This document shows positions 56,817 to 64,000 of a DNA stretch of 64,000 bases, in pieces (within the stretch, counting starts at the first letter, position 1; each line of letters opens with the position of its first letter). The DNA lies in NCBI GenBank assembly GCA_030247885.1, contig JAPDRO010000006.1:496001-560000 (forward strand). Reading direction: 5' to 3'. The notes beneath the pieces were generated by a model. The model was not told the origin of the DNA and ran no database searches. It saw nothing but the letters and a program-made list of their open reading frames with translations. Source of the stretch: Taxawa tesnikishii (nom. ined.) (lineage: Eukaryota > Ascomycota > Dothideomycetes > Dothideales). The position numbers and the translations under genes are program-made.

Positions 56817-58806
56817 TCAGGCAGACCTTGACCTCGCACCAACGACAACCTCCCATCCCGCGCCATGCTTCCCTCCAATCCAGTTCTTTCTCTTCCCCAC
56901 CTTCTCAATCGCCTTGATCTCATCTTCAAACACATTCCAGTCATCGCTAACACTGAACCTGACATTCACGGCCACCGCATCCTTCCCTTTCTCGCCATCT
57001 GTCCAGCCCGAACGACATTCCACTGGGAACTCAAGATCACCTCTCCCCTTGCCCACGACGCCGGCCGGGTGAGCTGTGCCGAGAAGTGCCGCCACGCGCC
57101 CCAAATACTTAATCCACCACACATACCAAGGGTCCAGGAGTGCCTGTAGTTGTTGCGCAAAGCCTGCGTCGGATGAAGGAAGGGATTTCACACCGCCCCA
57201 GCGCTCGAGCAGCAGCAGCGCAAGAGCGACGCGATCTTCGTGTGCCAAACCGTGGACGGGCGCCAAAAGTCCGGTCGTTGTACTGCGCAGCGCCGCAGCT
57301 GCTCGCAGATCCTTGGGGTGGGTCGAGAAGTGCGTGAGGAGGTTTGCGAAAGCCGCGATGAGGGATCGAGACAGGAATGAACGAGGATCTGTCACGATAT
57401 CGCCCTTACGTTCCGGGTGCATTGGGGGCGGAAGTGCGCGGTCGAGGAGGTACGCGAGTTTGTCAGACGAAGGCGAAGCGTACGGCCTTGTGGCGACCTC
57501 GAGCGCCGACTGCGCTTGTACGGTCGCCGGCAGTGAGGAGAAAAGATAGCCCTCTCTGACTCCGCCTTGACAGAAGCGCACCTCCTTTATCAGCGGCAGG
57601 GCCTCCGCCAGTGCTGAAACGAGGAACGCAACAGCGGGCACTTGACTGGCGCGACGCTGAGAAACGCGGAAGATACCTTCCTCAACGTCTGGGTCAGTGT
57701 TAGCTACCGTAGCCTGCACAGCGCCCGTATCTATGAAATCGGCTCTGCTAGCTCTGAACCCGTTTATGGCGGGGATTGGATAAGGAGAGACGGAATGCTG
57801 GCTCAGAAGCACAAACCCCCAGCCTCGAAACCCGCCGCCGGAGAGATACAGTGTGAAGCCACCCCTCTCCTTGGCCCGGTTCTCCAACTCCACAGGTACG
57901 GCCACGCTGGCGTAAGCGTCTCTGATGCGAGCCTTGATGCTGTCTGCAAAGCGCTGGCGCGCGCCGTGGCCTTCCTTGTCTGCCTCTGCTAGCCCGCGAG
58001 TCAACGCCGCAGCACCAAAGGGCATGCTGACGGCGCCCATCTTGGGCAACGTGACGGCGTCGGAGATAGGGTCTCGCATGAGCCAGGTCAACTGGGTGCT
58101 GCCGCCGCCCAGGTCCATCATTAGCCCGCTCACGTCGTCGAGGCTGCTCGCTACGCCCATGGCGCCGACGCGGCCTTCTTCTTCCTTGGCAAGGAGCGTT
58201 ACCTCCCAGCCTGTGGCATCCTTGATCGCTTGCCGATATTCGAGGGAGTTGATTGCGGTACGCGTTGCTTCTGTCGCCAGGACAGCAATGTTGTCGTCCG
58301 GAACCTCGAAGTCGGCGCATGTTTGTTTGAACTGGGAGAGCGCAGACGTTACGGTGCTGATGGTGTTGGCAGGGATCGGTATGCGTTCACCAGATGGCGA
58401 GTACTGGGCGTCGTAGAGTGAGATGGCTGACCGGGAGGTGTAGAGCGTGGGAAGAATGCGGGCGGTCTCTGGCGAGAGGTCGGTGATTGAGAAACGTATG
58501 CCGTTGCTGTGTTTTTCAGTCAGGAGCGTATGGTTGATTGGAATGGTGATGAACTGGCGAGTGTGCGGTAACGCGAGCTTGTAAATATGCTGTCCTGCGC
58601 CCTTCTGTGACACCCTCTCCTTGTTGGTAATCTTAGTAGCGGGAACAGACAGTAAAGTACTAGCTATACCATATGCTCCCGTGTGGCGCCACGTGCGAGC
58701 GCTTTGGGGGTGAGAGCAGAGAAGCAAGCAAAGCATCGACCTACCTGCCCATATCCACCAAACCTCGCAGGTCTCTCGGCCTCGGCCGCGGTCTGCTGTT
58801 TGCCAT
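56817..58806 (-). CDS. RTG2: Rtg2-type Ppx/GppA (exopolyphosphatase/guanosine phosphatase family) protein
   Basis: Exons 58745..58806 and 56817..58506 give 583 residues, close to the 588 of yeast Rtg2. Exon 1 ends LRGLVDMG and intron removal joins it to SNGIRFSITDLSPETARIL, the conserved ASKHA actin-like start. Further motifs are LATEATRTAINS, EEEGRVGAMG, MMDLGGGSTQLTWL (phosphate loop) and YLSGGGFRGWG. In yeast Rtg2 senses mitochondrial state and releases the Rtg1/Rtg3 factors; whether that holds in this fungus is inference. The intron (58507..58744, 238 bp) is four times the usual size here and its sequence stays open in one frame, so an unspliced or alternatively started form was considered and set aside. 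Confidence 0.9.
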
Positions 58807-59038
58807 GTCCCTGTTGGAGATGCTGCTAGTGATTTCTTCTGCAATTTAAAGTGCTACGGAGGGAGTCTTGGTGGTGTTGATGCGCATGAAGCGGGAAATC
58901 AAAGGCCATGGACGTGTTTGTAGGGTGTCAAACTATATGAAGAACCAGGTAGCCGTAACCGCGTCAGTAGATGAAGGAAACGGACAGAACAGGCAGGGCC
59001 GGAACGAAGACAGGGTAGAAGTTTCGACGTCCGATGAT

Positions 59039-59087
59039 CGAATGCGAATGCGAATGCGAATGCGAATGCGAATGCGAATGCGAATGC
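59039..59087. repeat. (CGAATG) hexanucleotide array, about eight copies
   Basis: Perfect copies in the region between the divergent Rtg2-type and methyltransferase genes. Confidence 0.95.
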
Positions 59088-59498
59088 CGGTCTAACAAAA
59101 AGTTTTCCCGGATGACAGCAATCAACACATGAGGCATACGTTGTCACGACAGCATACATCATGCAGCACAAGAAGCTGACAGCGTGACAACTCCTGTTGG
59201 CATGAATGTGCATAGACGGAGGTTGCGTGAGCGGCCTTCCTTTCTATCCTATCACTAGATCCCTTTGCTTGTTCTATAGACGGTGGTTCCGCAATTGCAG
59301 CCACGCTTGGCATTGTTCCACATATATACACACATTGAGCTATCAGGCCAATCATCATTTCCTAATCCGGTACACGCGTCGCGTCAAACCAACCCTTCTC
59401 TCCACCACTACCTCCTCAACGCTCACTCCAAACCCACATCGGCGCTCTACGCTCAGGAGCGTGCGATTGCATCATTGCCTCTTGCGCGTAACGGCAGC

Positions 59499-60262
59499 AT
59501 GAGCTTCGAACCGTCGTCCTCCGCCAATGGCGAGACCCTTCCCTCGCCCGATTCCCACATCAACTCCGCCTCCGCGCTCATTTACTGGAACTCGACCGAC
59601 GCGACCGTAGACGGCATGTTAGGGGCTATCCGCAAGTGTCGCGTATCGATCTTCAGCAATCCGCCAACTTCCTCGCCAAACTACGGCGCGAATCGCGCTC
59701 CCACCCGCCCGGCAAGAAACTCTCTCGCGTGGTTGACTGCGGTGCTGGTATCGGTCGCATCACGCTAGGCTTCCTGAGTAAAGTCGCCGAGGTCGTGGAT
59801 GTTGTAGAGCCGGTCAAAAAGTTCACCGAGGAGATTGGCAAGGGTGAGGAGTGGAGCGAGGTGGTGGGCAGGGAGGGCATTGGCCAAATCTGGAACGTCG
59901 GGCTCGAAGGCTGGCCACCTGCGAACGTGCTGGGGGATGGCAGCAGAGAGTACGATATCATCTGGATCCAGTGGTGTCTGGGCCAATGCACGGATGCGCA
60001 GGTCCACGAGCTCTTTGGGCGGATTAAAGAAAGAAAATTGCTGTCCGAAGGAGGGTGGATCGTAGTAAAGGAAAACTTGAGCAATCACTTCATGGGCGAG
60101 GACGTGTATGATGAGACGGACAGCTCCGTCACGAGGACGGATGATAAGTTCAGGACCATGTTCAAGAAAGCAGGGTGCAAGATCGTAGCCACAGAGCTGC
60201 AGAGGGGATTTCCGAAGGGCCTATATCAAGTCAGGATGTACGCACTGCAGCCGATGGGTTGA
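59499..60262 (+). CDS. Alpha-N-methyltransferase NTM1-like; one frame break
   Basis: Methylates the N-terminal amine of proteins beginning X-Pro-Lys after Met removal, by family. About 254 residues from MSFEPSSS (59499). Characteristic pieces are the substrate helix ALIYWNSTDATVDGMLGGY, the SAM motif VVDCGAGIGRIT, IWIQWCLGQCTD, and VKENLSNH, with the GLYQVRMYALQP end. One base is missing in the G run 59622-59625 between MLG and GYPQVSRIDLQQS; adding one gives exactly 255 codons. The gene is intronless. The yeast homologue (Tae1) modifies ribosomal proteins. Confidence 0.9.
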
Positions 60263-60591
60263 GAGGGGTTGAGCGACTATCATGAGCTCACAGCCGCCAC
60301 ACACTGTCGAGACGTATGGATCAGGCCTCCCGCTCAGCAAGACAAACGGAACGCCAACAGCCCGCGGAGCCACATCTGACGGAGCCGGATGTGAGCTCAT
60401 ACCTGTACCACGGCTCAGAACTCTCAATGCCACAGACTGGGCTTCCCATCCGACAACCCGTAGACTGCCTCCAACATAGACGGGCCAGCTGATCGGGAAG
60501 CACGCCCTACGCAAGTTTGACCCACGAAGGAATCTCTCAATGGCAAACCCGGAAATGCTGATGTATACATGTCCTCTTTTAGTTGTACTTA

Positions 60592-60647
60592 ATGATAGCC
60601 ATGATAGCCATGATACCCATGATACCCATGATAGCCATGTACCCATG
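60592..60647. repeat. 9-bp tandem repeat ATGATAGCC/ATGATACCC
   Basis: Six units alternating between two variants, between the methyltransferase and the small mitochondrial-type gene. Confidence 0.9.
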
Positions 60648-60796
60648 TTCCATCGGAGACAGCGGATGATTGATGTTCCATCCCCGAGATCCCCACAAAC
60701 CACTAGCAACAATAAGCTTCGACACTAGCCGAGGCGACGCGCGAATGACGACTTTGATGACCTCGAGCGCTCAGGCACGCAATAGCTACCGTCTGC

Positions 60797-60826
60797 CCTC
60801 GACCTCGACCTCGACCTCGACCTCGC
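60797..60826. repeat. (CCTCGA) hexanucleotide array
   Basis: Five copies about 100 bp upstream of the ATG at 60925, so possibly in the untranslated leader. Confidence 0.9.
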
Positions 60827-60924
60827 TCTCTTCTCATCCCATACACCCATTGATATACTGCAACACCCGACACATCCCCTGCCAGCACTGACACGGCTTC
60901 AAGTCTGCCTCTCGTGCCTTCACA

Positions 60925-61542
60925 ATGGTCGCGTACCCGGTCACCCGCCATCTCATGGCCCAAACCCGCCAGCTACGGCCCATCAGTGCACGCATCAACA
61001 GTGTACGGGCCCTCTCCTACACTCCAACGTCTATCCGCCTTGCCCAGAAGGATGCGCAGCACAAGGACAGCTTGAACCCGCGGTCGACCGAGTACAGCAA
61101 GAGCGGGTCGGACGACGACGCTGCACGGGTCCAAGAGACAGCCTTCGATTCCGACAAGACGAGTCCCGAAGAGCAGATGAACCACGCCGAGGGCGAGGCC
61201 TCAAAGGTTCGCGTTTCCATACTTACTTCGCTTCGTTTCTCCTCTTGGGTAACACATGCATCCATCAATCACATCGCCCAGCAACGATCTCCTTTGTTCC
61301 AAAACATACAAGACTGATATACTTACAAAAAGGTCGGACAGCCAACAAGCCCACTCGACGCCTCCCCGGCGAATCACGACATCAGCCAGCCGCGAGGATT
61401 CCAAGAAGGTCAGCCCGAGAACTCGAAGAGCGAGTCAGAGAAGAGCACAGGTGGCCGCGAAAGGACCAGCGGTGGAGGCAGCCCGACGAAGAAGGGTGGT
61501 GCCAAGGGATCCGGTGCTGGCGGTGGAACTGGCGGAAACTAA
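60925..61542 (+). CDS. Small protein with mitochondrial-type presequence, unknown function
   Basis: Exons 60925..61206 and 61333..61542 (intron 126 bp, phase 0), 163 residues. The first ~40 residues contain seven Arg and no Asp or Glu (MVAYPVTRHLMAQTRQLRP), a clear matrix-targeting pattern. The rest is hydrophilic (SGSDDDAARVQE, SPEEQMNHAEGEASK) and ends in a Gly/Ser/Lys-rich tail (KKGGAKGSGAGGG). No enzyme motif is visible. Short proteins of this composition are common in filamentous ascomycetes, but I recognise no named family. Confidence 0.75.
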
Positions 61543-62202
61543 GCCTAGCAGACGAAGACAGGATGAATACATCTGAACTACTGTTGCAGGACGATCAGAG
61601 GCGGTGTCTCAAGGCGTTGGATGGAGAATCGACAGGCATTTTGTGCGCAGCATTTAGCCCCTCCCCCCTGTATACGACCATTATCCTTAGCTTTGTACGC
61701 CACAGATGATCCGGCAACCGAGCTGTGCGCGTGCGGTTCTAGAAGGCATCGGACCCGTCGCGACAAAGTAAACGGTTGCGATTCGATACATCGTGTGAAA
61801 CCTACCAACAATGCTTCGCAGCGGCTGGCTAACCTATCAGAAATCTTACCCTTTACCAGACCTTTCAGTAGCCGGCCGCAAAACGCCAACAAGCAAATCT
61901 TTCGAATCACGAGTCGAGTGTCCGGCTCGCACTTCTGTCAATTACCTTTGCATCCTCCCCCTTTTTTTCTTCCTCCGCTCGTGTGGCCCTGCTTCTGGTA
62001 GTTCTTCTTCAACGCTACATTCAACAAACACATGGAGCAGTATCTCCGAGTCTGCAAAGGTCCGAATAGTCTACTCCCGTTACACGAATGCTTGCACGTC
62101 TCATAAGCCTTAGAGATGGGAGAAGGCTAGAGACGATAGTCCACACCGGCGCCAGTCCTCCCACAACCAAAAGAAGAAAAGACAAAGAGCGGAGAAAGCT
62201 CT
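61543..62202. other. Convergent intergenic region
   Basis: 3' flanks of the small mitochondrial-type gene and the SDR gene; no gene seen. Confidence 0.5.
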
Positions 62203-63323
62203 TTACAGATTCCTCGTAACCCCAGGTTGGATCTCCTCCAAAATACCTTCCAATTCCTTCCACACCTTCCTCTGCAATCCCGGTCCCTCGTTCCCCAACA
62301 CTAGGCTCGCTGGATTGGTGATCTTGGTGTTGCTCAAGTAAGCGCCATGCGTATCAGGTCCCGCCAGCGCCGCGTGCACCAACGTCCGACTGCCGACCTC
62401 CGTCGTTCTCGCCAACGTCTTCTTCATGAGCCACATGCCCCAGTCCTGAGACATCTCGCGGCTCAGCTCTGAGTGGCAGAAGCCCGGGTTCACGAAGTTC
62501 AGGACGACGGGGTAATCGGGCTGCGGGTGCAGACGTGCCCACTCTCGGCATACTAGTACCTCAAGCAACTTGGAGACCTGGTAACGGTCTTCCATGTTCG
62601 ATTTGGGATCGTCGAGGGCGGAGAAGATGGGGTTGGAGTGACGCTCGTCGAAGGAAGCGAAGAATTGTACTTCGGAGGACACGATGGTGAGGGTGGGCTG
62701 GATGTTGTATTGCTGCGCGTTACGCTTGAGAGTCGGGAGGAGGAGAAGGGCGAGGAGGAAGGTCGAGATTACGTTGGTGACTATGGTGCTTTCGTGGCCG
62801 TTGACGAGCTTGAAGCTACGGGTCGCTATGCCTGAATTGAACCCGTCAGCGCATCCGTCCGTCTGTGTTCTCCGCAAGAGGAGAAAGTGCAACGGGAGCC
62901 GTCCATCCAGGCTCGAACGAGAAGTACATTGAGCGAGCATGCCGGAGCAGAGAGCAAGAAATAGGACTCACCAGCGTTTTCCACAACAGCGTCTAATCTC
63001 TTCAAGCCCTCCGCTCTCTGCGCGAAGCTTTGGACGCTCTCGTAATCGAGCAAATCCAGCCTCCACACCTCCACAACACCCCTCCTGCCACTTGACTCCT
63101 CAATCTCTTTCTTGGCCTTCTCACCCATCTCGACAGTGCGGCAGGCCAGGATCAACTTCTCAACACCCAAACGGACAAAATGACGCGCGGCCTCTTTCCC
63201 TAGACCGACATTGGCGCCCGTCACGATGATGGTCTTGCCGGTGCAATCGCTGCGGGGATAGGCAGGAGTGACGAAGAACTGCGACCAGAGGAAGGTGAAG
63301 AGAATGCTGGGCGAAAGAGGCAT
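62203..63323 (-). CDS. Short-chain dehydrogenase/reductase, retinol-dehydrogenase-like
   Basis: Exons 62972..63323 and 62203..62831 (intron 140 bp), 326 residues. A hydrophobic N-terminus precedes the NAD(P)-binding motif TGANVGLG; the structural motif NAG is completed across the splice (VVENAG/IATRS); the catalytic residues are Ser in TIVSSEVQ and the YxxxK motif in DRYQVSKLLE. It continues NPGFCHSELSREM as in many membrane-associated SDRs. Substrate unknown: a lipid or other hydrophobic alcohol or ketone is likely from the retinol-dehydrogenase-like pattern. No neighbours of related function. Confidence 0.9.
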
Positions 63324-64000
63324 GATCGGCGTGTGGTTGGTGTGGATTGACTTGGCTTGTAAACCGGATGTAGTGAGGTCGTCCTTCAGCGTTGGGAGCT
63401 ATCGCGAGATGACTGCCAGTTGTCGTGCCTCGATCCGGTTGTTTGTGACGGGGAAGAAGATTGAAAGGAGAGACAAAGACCTACGCAGAGGAGACGAGTA
63501 TTTGTAGTCTTCTGTTTTGAACCTACGTCTTTAGGAGCCAAGGCAAGGCACGGATTTTGCACAGCGTTCATTCTCCGGCGTAGACATTGGAGCGACAGCT
63601 GCAGGCCGCCTAGCATATGCGTGAAGACGGGAATCGGTAGAAGTTGTGGTCCGTGTATCTGCATCTGCACATAGGCACGAGGTGGTGAGACCGATCCGCA
63701 GAAACATGATTGGCTTGCGAGGAATTACCGCAGATACGGTACATCTTAACTCCGGGCCCCTCTCCTAGTACTCCGTTCCGTGGTTGTGCCCTGTACAAGC
63801 ATGAGTATGTGTGCAGATGTATATCTGAGGGCGTGACCTTGTCTTCTTTTCGTGGAGGAAGAGTGGAGTGTGTGAGATGAAAGAGGTTCATGTGTTGTGG
63901 TGAAGGATGAGACATGCAAACACTCGAAACCGGAGGCCTGATCCGGTGCGAAGCTCAGCTGATCCGCGCAACATGATGTATATAATTATTGCCAAACATT
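63324..64000. other. Right-edge intergenic sequence
   Basis: Upstream of the SDR gene. Only short open frames; nothing recognised. Confidence 0.5.

Overview
The window is nuclear DNA of a filamentous ascomycete (Pezizomycotina). Dothideomycetes is my best guess, but it is inference. The grounds are compact genes on both strands, mostly 48 to 60 bp introns with GT..AG ends, TPR/SET, patatin, FucP and SP-type permeases typical of that group, and genes 0.3 to 2.6 kb apart. I see no transposon, virus-like element, rRNA, tRNA or CRISPR array.

Layout. 1-13157: the 5' end of a PLP aminotransferase, an ADP1-like ABCG transporter, a gene-poor 2.6 kb stretch, then NMNAT (NAD synthesis) divergent from glyoxalase I, and a CNNM/Mam3-type membrane protein. 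14678-27149: an SP-family sugar/polyol transporter, a 1083-residue coiled-coil protein, an FAD monooxygenase, a 2 kb repeat-rich spacer, and an L-fucose-permease-like transporter. 27793-40219: an acidic BRCT protein, then a 7 kb gene for DNMT5 (cytosine-5 methyltransferase, RING and SNF2 ATPase in one polypeptide), divergent from a 2H phosphoesterase. 40531-49335: aquaglyceroporin, Sub1/PC4 coactivator, a SET-domain lysine methyltransferase, and a single-pass membrane protein with a C-terminal SH3 domain. 50832-63323: patatin-like protein, MOSC protein, an unknown protein, Rtg2-type Ppx/GppA protein, N-terminal protein methyltransferase, a small mitochondrial-type protein and a short-chain dehydrogenase.

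Most genes are independent housekeeping or transport functions; nothing looks like a secondary-metabolite cluster. The most interesting locus is DNMT5 at 31775-38782, together with its putative N-terminal PCNA-binding motif.

A strong technical theme runs through the window. Nine genes are interrupted by 18 single-base losses, every one at a run of identical bases, while the rest of each reading frame is intact and the intron/exon arithmetic becomes exact once one base per site is allowed for. I read these as under-called homopolymers in the assembly rather than dead genes. The coordinates given span the whole gene in each case. Intergenic regions hold an unusual number of six-base tandem arrays.
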